This document shows, one piece after another, positions 17,267 to 26,134 of a stretch of DNA of 64,000 nucleotides (the stretch's first letter is position 1; each line of letters starts with the position of its first letter). The translations under genes were made by a program, and so were the position numbers. The notes under the pieces were generated by a model that saw only the letters and a list, made by a program, of their open reading frames with translations, made no database searches and was not told the DNA's origin. The stretch is from assembly GCA_948469885.1 (NCBI GenBank), contig CAOKMT010000010.1, positions 1-64,000 of the forward strand. The letters run 5' to 3'. Origin of the DNA: an uncultured Sporosarcina sp. Lineage in GTDB: Bacteria; Bacillota; Bacilli; Bacillales_A; Planococcaceae.

Positions 17267-19589
17267 TATTCCCCGCTTTCTTTTCGTGCCAAATAAACTC
17301 CGGCGTCAAGGGAAGTCGATTCAGTTCTACGCGACTCGCGACAGACAAACTGTTTGCCAATGCGGCAGGCATCCCGATCAGTCCGCTTTCTCCAACTCCG
17401 CGCGCACCAAATGGTCCGTCTATATGAGGATTTTCAAGGAAGTGAACGATATAATCCGGGTGATTGCCATAACGGAACGGGCCATACGTTCGAAATCGAG
17501 GATTTTGTACGATGCCTTCATCGTTGAAGACGAACGTTTCGCTGCTCGCATGATTCAATCCCATGCTCATCCCACCCATAATTTGACCGATCGCGGTTTG
17601 GGGATTAAGCACTTTCCCTGCATCGATGACAGAATACGCTTTTAAAATTTTATAAGTGAAATCCTTCGTGTTGAACTCTACTTCCACACCTTGTGCGCCG
17701 ATTGTATATTCAGGCCCTGTTTTCCCGATTCCGGTATGACGGTCGAGGTTCGTTAAATGTCTTAACGTGTATGTCCCTTTTCCGATAATCTGTCCCCCGA
17801 TGGCATAGCCGTTCGGGTATTTGTAGCCGTAACAAATATCTTTCACTTCAACGAAGGCATCGGGCTCCTCTCGGACATATACTTTCTCATACCCGACATC
17901 AAGGTCATCCGGCGAGCAGATGAGCACCTGGGCGGCAATTTGTTTCAATTGACGGATCGCGTCATCTGCCGCTTTGACCAGTGCTCGTCCCGCCATCAGC
18001 GTGCCTCTGCTGGCAGCCGTTTTATAATGTTCGGGCGTTGTTTGTGTGTTCACTTCCATATGGACATGGATTTTTTGGATATCCATTTTCAACTTTTCAG
18101 CTAATAACTGGGCAAGAATCGTTTTCGCACCCATCCCGATTTCCACGATGCCCGAAAGAACGTTAATACTGCCGTCAGGGTTAAAAAGGAGTGCGACGCC
18201 TGAGCTGGCACTCGGACCAATCGTTGACGTTTTCCATGAGCAACTGATTCCTTTCACTCTCACTTTTTCGTCGTCGATTGGAATAACGGTGCCTTCCTGC
18301 CAGTTCATCAGTTCTTTCAACTTATTGATACAGCGGGGCAGATCACCGACTGTACTGCTGTTCAACGGCACTTGGGTCGGCGTTGTCTGTCCAGGAAGAA
18401 TGGCATTTTTCTTACGCAACTCCAACGGATCCATCCCAAGTTTCCGGGCGAGAATATCCATTGCCCGTTCAAAAGCGAATAATAATTCGGAGTGGCTGAA
18501 CCCTCTGTAAGCTGTGGCGTACGGGTGGTTCGTATACACGGCTAGCGAGTCGCACCAAATATTGTCGATCTGGTAAGGGCCGGTACAAGTGGCAGCTGCC
18601 GCTTTGCTAATCATCGTTCCCTTATCCGAATAGGCACCTGTATCAAACAAATAAAGCAATTTTGCGCCGGTTATTTTGCCGTCCTTCGTCGCAGCAAGCT
18701 TGATTGTCGCCTCTAAGCCAATCCGTCCGGGAGCAGTGACCATATCTTCTTCCCGCGTGTAATGGAGTTTCACTTGCTTCCCACCGACAGCAACGGTCGC
18801 CAAATAAGCGATCAATTCAAGGTGAAGAGCAACTTTTCCACCGAATCCCCCGCCTACGTAAGGTGCGTTTACAATAATTTTACCTTCATCTATATTAAAA
18901 TAATTGCTCATTTGTTCTTTTATTCGATAAGGTGCTTGCGTGGTGGAAGTGAAGTGCACAAAGCCGTCTTGCTTTACTTCTGCAATGACACATCTCGTTT
19001 CCATGGCGGTATGGTCGGAAGGGGAAAGAGAAAAGTTTTCTTCAATAACGACATCACTTTCGAGCAACGCTTGTTCAATCGTCCCTTTCCTGATTTTCAC
19101 ACGGTTTGCCACATTCGACCCTTTTTCGGGATAAACATACTGAACTTTGTCGTAAGATGCCAAGTTTTCGTGCAATAAAACAGCATCCCTCTGTAACGCT
19201 TCTTTTGGTGATTGGACGACTGGCAAAGGTTCATAAATCACTTCAATCAATTCAGCTGCTTTCTTCGCTTGGAATGGTTCGTCTGCAACGACAGCTGCAA
19301 TCGGTTCACCGAAATAACGGACACGGTCAAATGCAAGAATCGGGCGATCTTTCACTTCGTCTCCTGTAAGGGGGAGCGACGATTGTCCAAGCAGAATAGC
19401 ACGAACGCCAGATACATCCCATGCGCGAGCGACATTAACCGCTTTTAATTTTGCATGCGCATGCTGACTAATGACCAATTTAACATGATACATATTGCTC
19501 GTTGGGGCATCCGCCGTATACTTGGCCGTTCCCGTCACTTTTTCCACAGCATCTTTTCGAATGATATTTTTTCCAATGCTCCAACTCAA
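17250..19589 (-). CDS. Molybdenum hydroxylase large subunit (molybdopterin)
   Basis: This catalytic subunit of the xanthine dehydrogenase/aldehyde oxidase family has about 779 residues. Key parts are the entry DAVEKVTGTAKYTADAP, the molybdopterin loop APYVGGGFGGK near residue 250, TAYRGFSHSE near 370, and the base glutamate in GARGVGESGLIG near 740. The family usually has Gly or Ser in AYRGFG; here it is Ser, as in several non-xanthine enzymes. I prefer the TTG at 19589, with GAGGTGA 8 bases before it, over a TTG at 19637 with no ribosome site. The substrate is unknown. No cofactor-maturation (XdhC-like) or molybdenum cofactor gene is in the window. Confidence 0.88.
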   Translation of the reverse strand: MSWSIGKNIIRKDAVEKVTGTAKYTADAPTSNMYHVKLVISQHAHAKLKAVNVARAWDVSGVRAILLGQSSLPLTGDEVKDRPILAFDRVRYFGEPIAAVVADEPFQAKKAAELIEVIYEPLPVVQSPKEALQRDAVLLHENLASYDKVQYVYPEKGSNVANRVKIRKGTIEQALLESDVVIEENFSLSPSDHTAMETRCVIAEVKQDGFVHFTSTTQAPYRIKEQMSNYFNIDEGKIIVNAPYVGGGFGGKVALHLELIAYLATVAVGGKQVKLHYTREEDMVTAPGRIGLEATIKLAATKDGKITGAKLLYLFDTGAYSDKGTMISKAAAATCTGPYQIDNIWCDSLAVYTNHPYATAYRGFSHSELLFAFERAMDILARKLGMDPLELRKKNAILPGQTTPTQVPLNSSTVGDLPRCINKLKELMNWQEGTVIPIDDEKVRVKGISCSWKTSTIGPSASSGVALLFNPDGSINVLSGIVEIGMGAKTILAQLLAEKLKMDIQKIHVHMEVNTQTTPEHYKTAASRGTLMAGRALVKAADDAIRQLKQIAAQVLICSPDDLDVGYEKVYVREEPDAFVEVKDICYGYKYPNGYAIGGQIIGKGTYTLRHLTNLDRHTGIGKTGPEYTIGAQGVEVEFNTKDFTYKILKAYSVIDAGKVLNPQTAIGQIMGGMSMGLNHASSETFVFNDEGIVQNPRFRTYGPFRYGNHPDYIVHFLENPHIDGPFGARGVGESGLIGMPAALANSLSVASRVELNRLPLTPEFIWHEKKAGNNDDLV

Positions 19590-19695
19590 GATCTCTGTCA
19601 CCTCTGCCTTTATTGTCTTCTTATTATTAGCTGCCAAATGCAGAAATAGACATGGAGGCGCAAGTTCATTTTAGGAAAGGAATTGCAGGGAAGTG

Positions 19696-19749
19696 TTGTT
19701 TGTTTCTCTTTTTGTATAGTATAATGATGTGAGAATGATTATCATTATC
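19696..19749 (+). promoter_or_regulatory. Promoter and Fur box, first siderophore unit
   Basis: The elements TTGTTT (-35, 19696-19701) and TATAAT (-10, 19720-19725) are 18 bases apart. Directly downstream is GAGAATGATTATCATTATC (19731-19749), which matches 18 of 19 positions of the classical Fur box. Repression by iron-loaded Fur at the transcription start is expected. Confidence 0.88.
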
Positions 19750-19793
19750 GTTTTGTGTAGTAGGAAATTTATGAATTGAGGAGAGAAAAAAAG

Positions 19794-20762
19794 ATGCCTA
19801 AGTGTAAACTCTTTAGTTTTGCAACGATAGTAATTTTATTACTAGTGGTGCTAGTCGGTTGTAATCCATCCCCGGAAAAATCAACATCGTCAGATAACAA
19901 CGAGGATGGATCCGAATTGAAAATGCGTACGTTTGAAACGGTGAAAGGGGACGTTGAAATTCCGCAGAAACCATTACGTATCGTGACAGATTTCTATGGC
20001 GGGGAATTATTAGCTGTTGACGCCAACGTTGTAGGTGTCGAGCCGACAGCGTTTAATAATCCATTTATAAAAGATCGTTTAGTAGATGCGACCGATATCG
20101 GACAGCCGATCAACGTAGAGAAAGTGTTGGCATTGGATCCTGATTTAATCGTCGTTATGTACGACGATCATTACGAACAATTGTCGTCGATTGCACCGAC
20201 AATCTATTTGCCTTATGGGACGACGACGAATATATATGAAACGGTCGAATTATTTGGTGATATTGCGGCGAATGAAGAAGAAGCAAAAAAGTTTATCGAT
20301 CGTTTTGAACAGAAAGCGCAACAAGGTAGAGAAAAATTGGCAAGTGTTATCGATCCAGAAGCGACATTTGGCATTTATGAACTAACTGATAAGGGGGATT
20401 TGTGGATTTTCGGGGATAATGCAGGGCGTGGTGGACAAGCCTTATACACAGCATTGCAACTTAAAATGCCACTTCAAGAGACTGAACAAGAGCAGACGTT
20501 ACAACTTTCGATGGAAGTATTGCCGGATTATGCCGCGGACTATATGTTTTTGACCGTCTATGATCCCGACAAGAAAGGTGAAGCTTTGGAGGATTTAAAG
20601 TCTTCCCCTATATGGCAAGGACTGGATGCCTCGAAGAACAATCAGCTGTTTTACAATGATTTCGATACGTTTTATCGGTATGATCCCATCGCTATTTATG
20701 AGCAGATTGACTTGTTTGTTGACATGTTAATCGAAAGAAGTGAAGAAAACAGTGTGAAATAA
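19794..20762 (+). CDS. Iron-siderophore ABC transporter substrate-binding lipoprotein
   Basis: The 322-residue product is a FepB/FhuD-type periplasmic-binding protein of Gram-positive form. It has a lipoprotein signal peptide with lipobox VVLVGC (cysteine near residue 23), then a charged, serine-rich linker and a TroA-fold domain with LRIVTDFYGGELLAVDANVVGVEP and LALDPDLIVVMYDD. The ATG at 19794 follows GAGGAGAGAAAAAA. It forms a single-gene Fur-controlled unit and has no permease of its own, so it probably shares the permease encoded downstream. Confidence 0.9.
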   Translation: MPKCKLFSFATIVILLLVVLVGCNPSPEKSTSSDNNEDGSELKMRTFETVKGDVEIPQKPLRIVTDFYGGELLAVDANVVGVEPTAFNNPFIKDRLVDATDIGQPINVEKVLALDPDLIVVMYDDHYEQLSSIAPTIYLPYGTTTNIYETVELFGDIAANEEEAKKFIDRFEQKAQQGREKLASVIDPEATFGIYELTDKGDLWIFGDNAGRGGQALYTALQLKMPLQETEQEQTLQLSMEVLPDYAADYMFLTVYDPDKKGEALEDLKSSPIWQGLDASKNNQLFYNDFDTFYRYDPIAIYEQIDLFVDMLIERSEENSVK

Positions 20763-20827
20763 AGCGAACAAGTTTTGAGACGCGATTGATTTCACGAACG
20801 AACACTTTGCGCTTCATTGAAAAAACA

Positions 20828-20885
20828 TTGTAAATTGATGCTTCATATTATATACTTCTTCTTAATGATAACGATTCTCATTCTC
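20828..20885 (+). promoter_or_regulatory. Promoter and Fur box, second siderophore unit
   Basis: TTGTAA (-35, 20828-20833) and TATACT (-10, 20851-20856) are 17 bases apart. GATAACGATTCTCATTCTC (20867-20885) matches 16 of 19 Fur box positions and covers the expected start of transcription. Confidence 0.85.
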
Positions 20886-20928
20886 GTCGTGAGAGTGACG
20901 ATCTAAGAAGAAAGGTTGGTTTTCATAT

Positions 20929-21750
20929 ATGCCAGTTCTGACTGTCGATGACATCGAAGTGGGTTATGCGAACAATACGATAATCGATGGGTTAAGCGTC
21001 ACAATTCCTGAAAAGAAAATTACAACAATCCTGGGCCCAAATGGCTGTGGTAAATCGACATTATTAAAATCGGTTGCCAGGGTTTTGAAAATAGAAAGAG
21101 GCGCCGTGCTTTTAGACGGACAAAGTATGAAAAAATTGCCGACAAAAGAAATTGCCAAAAAGATGGCGATTTTGCCTCAAAGTGCTGAGGCACCGTCAGG
21201 TCTGACTATTTTTGATCTTGTATCATATGGTAGATTTCCACATCAACGTGGTTTTGGCTCATTGAAAAAGGAAGATCTACAAGCCATTCATTGGGCGATT
21301 GACGTGACGGGATTGAGCGAATTAAAAGAACGTCCCATCGAAGCACTGTCTGGAGGTCAGCGACAACGCGTTTGGATCGCAATGGCACTTGCGCAAGATA
21401 CAGAAATTCTAATATTGGATGAGCCGACGACGTATTTGGATATGGCGCATCAATTGGATATTCTTCTCTTACTGAAAAAGTTAAATGAAGAAGAAGGAAA
21501 AACGATTGTGATGGTGCTTCATGATCTAAACCATGCTTCTCGTTTTTCACATTATATGATTGCGATGAAGGATGGGGCGATTGTCACGGAAGGTGCGCCT
21601 GAAACAGTGATGACATGTGGGAATTTACAACAAGTCTTTAATATACAAGCAACTTTAGCGGCTTGTCCGTTTAGTCAGAATCCAATTTGTTTGTCCTATC
21701 AGTTAACGAAGGAAACGGAATGTTTACAGCAAACGGCGGCACATTCATAA
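20929..21750 (+). CDS. Iron-siderophore ABC transporter ATP-binding protein
   Basis: This 273-residue FecE/FhuC-type ATPase powers siderophore import. Walker A is GPNGCGKST near residue 38, the signature is LSGGQRQRVWIAMAL near 143 and Walker B is ILILDEPTTYLDMAHQ near 165, with the switch histidine in VMVLHDLNHASRFS. A 20-residue cysteine-containing tail after residue 245 is common in this subfamily. It is the first gene of the ATPase-permease-permease-reductase-binding protein operon and is preceded by a Fur box. Confidence 0.94.
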   Translation: MPVLTVDDIEVGYANNTIIDGLSVTIPEKKITTILGPNGCGKSTLLKSVARVLKIERGAVLLDGQSMKKLPTKEIAKKMAILPQSAEAPSGLTIFDLVSYGRFPHQRGFGSLKKEDLQAIHWAIDVTGLSELKERPIEALSGGQRQRVWIAMALAQDTEILILDEPTTYLDMAHQLDILLLLKKLNEEEGKTIVMVLHDLNHASRFSHYMIAMKDGAIVTEGAPETVMTCGNLQQVFNIQATLAACPFSQNPICLSYQLTKETECLQQTAAHS

Positions 21751-21760
21751 GGAGTAGAAG

Positions 21761-22801
21761 ATGGCAGTATCAGTTCAACAATCAAAAGGAAGTAAAAAAG
21801 AGCGGTCGCGCCCTGTCGCTGCTGTTTTCATCATCATTGGTGGATTAATCAGCCTTGTCCTATTAATCGGTCTATCGATTTCATACGGAGCCGCAGACAT
21901 TGACTTAGCAACGGTTTGGACAGCAGTATTTCAATTCAACCCAGACGCGACCGCGCACCAAATTATTCAAGAGCTCAGATTGCCGCGCGTGCTTGGCGCG
22001 GCTTTGGTCGGTATATGCTTTGCCGTTTCCGGGGCCCTTATGCAAGGGATGACCCGAAATCCATTAGCCGATTCAGGGCTGCTTGGTCTGAATGCAGGCG
22101 CCGCTTTCGTGTTGGCGATATGCTTCGCGTTTTTTCCGGGACTCCCTTATATGTATCAAATCTTATATTCTTTTTTAGGCGCCGCGTTAGGTGCAGGGCT
22201 TGTGTATGGTGTTGGTGCAGTGGCGAAAGGCGGCCTGACACCGATGCGTCTTATATTGGCAGGTGCTGCAGTCAGTGCATTGTTGACTGCGTTAAGTGAA
22301 GGGATTGCGATTTATTATCGGATTGGCCAAGACTTGGCATTTTGGTATGCAGGCGGCTTGTCGGGCACGAAATGGGAGCATCTTCAAATTATGACCCCGT
22401 GGATTGCTGTCGCTCTGATCGGGGCGCTCTTGCTTTCAAAATCCATTACGATGCTTAGTTTTGGGGAAGAAGTGGCAATCGGGCTCGGGCAACGGACAGG
22501 CGTGACTAAGTTTTTTGGCGCCATCATCATTTTAATCCTGGCAGGTGCGGCCGTATCCGTTGTTGGTGCTGTCGGTTTTGTCGGATTGATCATCCCGCAT
22601 GTGACGCGTTTCCTTGTCGGCAGCGATTATCGTTGGATTATTCCCTGTTCTGCCATTTTGGGTGCACTTTTAGTCGTGGTAGCGGATTTTGCAGCGCGTA
22701 TGGTGAATCCGCCGTATGAAACGCCGATTGGTGCTTTGATTGCATTTATTGGTGTTCCGTTTTTCCTTTATTTAGCGCGTAAAGGAGGAAGAGAGCTATG
22801 A
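21761..22801 (+). CDS. Iron-siderophore ABC transporter permease (FecCD family), 1
   Basis: The product is a 346-residue permease with about nine membrane segments of the FecCD family. Landmarks are LRLPRVLGAALVGICFAVSG near residue 67, GMTRNPLADSGLLGLNAGA near 90 and VGFVGLIIPHVTRFLVGSDYR near 272, which contains the coupling-helix glycine. It starts 10 bases after the ATPase and overlaps the next permease by 4 bases (ATGA). It will form the heterodimeric membrane channel with that protein. Confidence 0.94.
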   Translation: MAVSVQQSKGSKKERSRPVAAVFIIIGGLISLVLLIGLSISYGAADIDLATVWTAVFQFNPDATAHQIIQELRLPRVLGAALVGICFAVSGALMQGMTRNPLADSGLLGLNAGAAFVLAICFAFFPGLPYMYQILYSFLGAALGAGLVYGVGAVAKGGLTPMRLILAGAAVSALLTALSEGIAIYYRIGQDLAFWYAGGLSGTKWEHLQIMTPWIAVALIGALLLSKSITMLSFGEEVAIGLGQRTGVTKFFGAIIILILAGAAVSVVGAVGFVGLIIPHVTRFLVGSDYRWIIPCSAILGALLVVVADFAARMVNPPYETPIGALIAFIGVPFFLYLARKGGREL

Positions 22802-23835
22802 CGGGACATACATACGTTTCCAATGATCATCGAAAAAGGCATCGAAAAAATGTAATCATCATGCTAGCCATTTTTCTCCTGATTGTCGTGTTGTTCTTTA
22901 TCAGTATGAATACAGGTTTCACGCGACTGACACCATTAGCGTTAATACAAACGTTATTCGGGATGGGAACAGCAAAGCAAGAACTGATTTTATTTGAATT
23001 CCGACTTCCGAGGATTATCATTTCCATTTTAGTCGGTATGGCTTTGGCTGTATCAGGCGGGATCTTGCAAGGCGTTTCACGAAATGCGCTCGCGGATCCT
23101 GGCATTTTAGGGATTAATGCGGGTGCCGGTTTAGCCGTCATTTTGTTTATTTCTTTCTTTTCATCTGCACCAACGACGCAAATCTTTTTCTTGCCGGTGC
23201 TGGCGTTTATTGGAGCGGGTCTTACCGCGATCATTATTTACTTGTTGTCCTACAAGCGCGGAGAAGGGATTTCTCCGATCCGCCTGTTGCTGACAGGTGT
23301 CGCGGTGGCAGCTGGAATTAGTGCCGTGATGATCGTTTTGACTTTGAGGTTATCACCTGAAAACTATCAATTTGTCGCTGTTTGGTTAGCGGGCAGTATT
23401 TGGGGCTCGAATTGGAAATTTGTGCTCGCCTTATTGCCTTGGATTGTCATTTTACTACCTATCGCTTTCTGGAAAGCACGTGTGTTAAATACATTAAATT
23501 TAGGCGAAATCTCAGCGACAGGTCTCGGTCTCGAAATCGAAAGGGAAAGGCTCGTGTTGCTGGCCATAGCAGTTGGTCTGGCGGGCGCGAGTGTGTCGAT
23601 TAGTGGCGGAATCGGATTTGTTGGCTTAATCGCCCCTCATTTAGCTAGACAACTGGTCGGGTCAAAATATCAATATGTCATACCGACTGCCGCTTTGCTC
23701 GGAAGTTTGTTGCTAATGACCGCGGATACGATCGGACGTTGGATTATTGAACCTTCAGAAATACCGGCTGGAATTGTTGTTGCGGTCATCGGTGCGCCGT
23801 ATTTCTTATATTTGCTTGCAAAATCGAAAGCGTAG
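22798..23835 (+). CDS. Iron-siderophore ABC transporter permease (FecCD family), 2
   Basis: This second 345-residue FecCD permease is paralogous to the one upstream. It has FRLPRIIISILVGMALAVSGG near residue 64 (quoted in part), GVSRNALADPGILGINAGAG near 86 and GFVGLIAPHLARQLVGSKY near 270. An unusual N-terminus rich in His, Arg and Lys (residues 9-17) precedes the first membrane segment. The ATG overlaps the previous stop codon. It is the partner subunit in the Fur-regulated importer. Confidence 0.94.
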   Translation: MTGHTYVSNDHRKRHRKNVIIMLAIFLLIVVLFFISMNTGFTRLTPLALIQTLFGMGTAKQELILFEFRLPRIIISILVGMALAVSGGILQGVSRNALADPGILGINAGAGLAVILFISFFSSAPTTQIFFLPVLAFIGAGLTAIIIYLLSYKRGEGISPIRLLLTGVAVAAGISAVMIVLTLRLSPENYQFVAVWLAGSIWGSNWKFVLALLPWIVILLPIAFWKARVLNTLNLGEISATGLGLEIERERLVLLAIAVGLAGASVSISGGIGFVGLIAPHLARQLVGSKYQYVIPTAALLGSLLLMTADTIGRWIIEPSEIPAGIVVAVIGAPYFLYLLAKSKA

Positions 23836-23851
23836 AAAAGGAGCATGTCCA

Positions 23852-24910
23852 TTGAACTCAGAACAATTGTATGATGTGACGATTATTGGCGGAGGTCCAG
23901 CAGGACTGTTTTCAGCATTTTATAGCGGATTACGGGAAATGAAAACAAAGATTATCGAATTCCAACCTCACTTGGGTGGGAAAGTGCATGTCTATTTGGA
24001 AAAAATGGTGTGGGATGTCGGCGGACTGACGCCTGTGACCGGACAGCAATTGGTTGACCAAATCGTCCAGCAAGGGTTGACTTTTGAACCGGAAGTTGTG
24101 TTGGGGGAGAAAGTTGTTTCACTCAAAAAAGACGACGACGGCCACTTTGTCATCCGAACCGCGTCTGGCGAGAAACATTATTCAAAAACAGTCATTTTGG
24201 CAGTCGGTGGCGGTATTTTAAATCCGACAAAGCTGAATATTGAAGGTGCTGAACGTTTCGAAGTGACCAATTTACATTACACGGTGCAGTCACTTGACCG
24301 TTTCCAAGGAAAGACGGTATTGATTTCCGGAGGAGGCAACGCGGCGATTGACTGGGCGAATGAATTGGAACCAATCGCTGAAAAAGTGTATTTGACCTAT
24401 CGTCAAGAGATGTTGAAAGGGCATGAAGCGGAAGTGTCGCGACTGATGAATAGTTCTGTTCAGTGCATGTTGAATACGTCGATTGAAAAGCTGATCGCGG
24501 GAAGCGACCATGAAAGAATCGAAAAAGTGGAATTGGTCGATAACGAGGGAGGTACGTCCATTCAATTGCCTGTCGATGAGGTTATTATCAATCATGGATA
24601 CGACCGGGATAAGGAATTGACTTCGGGTAGTGGGTTGGATATCGAAATGGCGAATGAGTACAGTGTTGCTGGAAGTCCGATGAGTGAAACATCGGTGGAA
24701 GGTCTGTATGCTGCCGGGGATGTTTTGAACCACGAAGGAAAACTTCATTTGATCGCGGGTGCTTTTCAAGATGCGGCGAACGCCGTCAATAAAGCGAGGC
24801 AATATATCACACCGGATGCGTTTGAAAGGGCAATGGTATCTTCCCATAATGAGATTTTCAAAAAGAAGAATCAGGAATTCAAAAAACATCTATATACGAA
24901 GACAGTTTGA
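23852..24910 (+). CDS. Ferredoxin/siderophore NADP reductase, thioredoxin-reductase fold
   Basis: The 352-residue flavoprotein is of the ferredoxin-NADP reductase type 2 (YumC) family. FAD binding is at VTIIGGGPAGLFSAFYSG near residue 9, the NADPH motif is VLISGGGNAAIDWA near 155, and the C-terminal FAD motif is GLYAAGDVLNHEGK near 285. It has no redox CxxC, unlike thioredoxin reductase. Members in iron operons (IruO in Staphylococcus) reduce iron-siderophores to release iron, and this position inside a Fur unit supports that role. The TTG at 23852 has AAAAGGAG 8 bases upstream. Confidence 0.88.
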   Translation: MNSEQLYDVTIIGGGPAGLFSAFYSGLREMKTKIIEFQPHLGGKVHVYLEKMVWDVGGLTPVTGQQLVDQIVQQGLTFEPEVVLGEKVVSLKKDDDGHFVIRTASGEKHYSKTVILAVGGGILNPTKLNIEGAERFEVTNLHYTVQSLDRFQGKTVLISGGGNAAIDWANELEPIAEKVYLTYRQEMLKGHEAEVSRLMNSSVQCMLNTSIEKLIAGSDHERIEKVELVDNEGGTSIQLPVDEVIINHGYDRDKELTSGSGLDIEMANEYSVAGSPMSETSVEGLYAAGDVLNHEGKLHLIAGAFQDAANAVNKARQYITPDAFERAMVSSHNEIFKKKNQEFKKHLYTKTV

Positions 24911-24941
24911 ACATGATTATTAAATGGAATGAGGAAATTGG

Positions 24942-25901
24942 ATGAAATCAACTACATATATTGTGCGCGTTGTATGTTTGACATTACTTGTCGTGCTACT
25001 CGCTGCTTGCGGAAAAAATTCGGCAGCTCCGGATACGGATAAGGCAGCGTCCAATGAGACCGAAGAAACGATTACGTATGAAGCGGCAAACGGGAAAATA
25101 GAAATCCCGAAAAATCCACAAAAAATTGTTGTCGTTGCAGATAGTTATGTCGGCCATTTTTTAGCGCTAGGGGTAAAGCCGATTGGTATTGTTGACCATG
25201 CCATGCAAAACAAATATTTTGAGGGAGAACTTGAAGGTGTTGAAAATGTCGGGGATTGGACAAGTTTGTCCGTTGAGAAGATTTTAGAACTGGATCCGGA
25301 TTTAATCATTGCTTTCAATGATCCTGAAATATACGAGAAGCTGGAAAAAATAGCCCCTACTGTTGCGATCAATTACGGAGAGAAAGATTATAAAGACCAG
25401 CTTCGTGAGTTTGGTAAGATGATCGGGAAAGAAGCGGAAGCGGACGCTTGGTTGAAAAATTGGGATGAAAAAATTAATGAAGTGAAACCGAAAGTGCAAG
25501 AGAAAGTCGGCGATCAGACTATTGCGTTATTATCGCCCTATGCAAAAGGCATCTATGCATTTGGAGATAGCTACGCAAGAGGCGGAGAGATTATCTATGG
25601 CGAATTTGAATTGAAAGCCCCGCAAATGATCCAAAAGGAAGCGATCGAGAGCGGAACTGGCTGGGCAGAACTTTCTTTGGAAAATTTACCGGACTTTGCG
25701 GGAGATTATATTTTCACTTCCGCATGGGGTGGCGATGATGCCGATCCAGAGATCGTCTATGGTAGCAGTTTGTGGAAAAACCTACCTGCTGTCAAAAACG
25801 GTAGAGTTTTTGAACTTGACCCAAATGCCTCTTATTTCAATGATCCAGTCTCTTTGGAAAAACAACTTGATTTTATTGTCAACAGTTTGACCGGTGAATG
25901 A
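24942..25901 (+). CDS. Iron-siderophore substrate-binding lipoprotein, second
   Basis: This 319-residue binding protein has a lipoprotein signal peptide with lipobox LLAAC (cysteine near residue 23) and the FhuD/FepB fold: IPKNPQKIVVVADSYVGHFLALG and LELDPDLIIAFNDPEIYEK are clear. It differs from the binding protein at 19794, to which it is only distantly related, so the system probably handles two siderophore types through one permease. The ATG at 24942 follows TGAGGAAATTGG. It closes the operon. A 12-bp hairpin with one mismatch covers its stop codon (25892-25925). Confidence 0.92.
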   Translation: MKSTTYIVRVVCLTLLVVLLAACGKNSAAPDTDKAASNETEETITYEAANGKIEIPKNPQKIVVVADSYVGHFLALGVKPIGIVDHAMQNKYFEGELEGVENVGDWTSLSVEKILELDPDLIIAFNDPEIYEKLEKIAPTVAINYGEKDYKDQLREFGKMIGKEAEADAWLKNWDEKINEVKPKVQEKVGDQTIALLSPYAKGIYAFGDSYARGGEIIYGEFELKAPQMIQKEAIESGTGWAELSLENLPDFAGDYIFTSAWGGDDADPEIVYGSSLWKNLPAVKNGRVFELDPNASYFNDPVSLEKQLDFIVNSLTGE

Positions 25902-25925
25902 AGGGATATCTTGCTTCGTTCACCG
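25892..25925 (+). terminator. Hairpin at end of siderophore operon
   Basis: The arms CGGTGAATGAAG and CTTCGTTCACCG pair over 12 positions with one mismatch and include the stop codon. No T run follows, so it may protect the 3' end rather than terminate. Confidence 0.4.
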
Positions 25926-26134
25926 AATATGCAATAGATGGGAATGCCGTGATTTTTCGAATAAATGACCGATGAAGAGAATGTATAATACTTCTGCACA
26001 CTCACATGTTATAATTGTTATATAATTTTAAGCAGTTTGGTTTGCAGCCAAAACTTTACTTATTTTAAAGTATAGCCATGAAAATGGAAATTGTGTATGC
26101 TACAATTATAAAAAAGTTAGTAAGGAGAATAATT

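Noticed and set aside
17250..19589. A firm call as xanthine dehydrogenase (pucD)
   Set aside because: Only family-level motifs are visible; no purine-catabolism neighbours are present and the AYRGFS loop differs, so substrate was left open.
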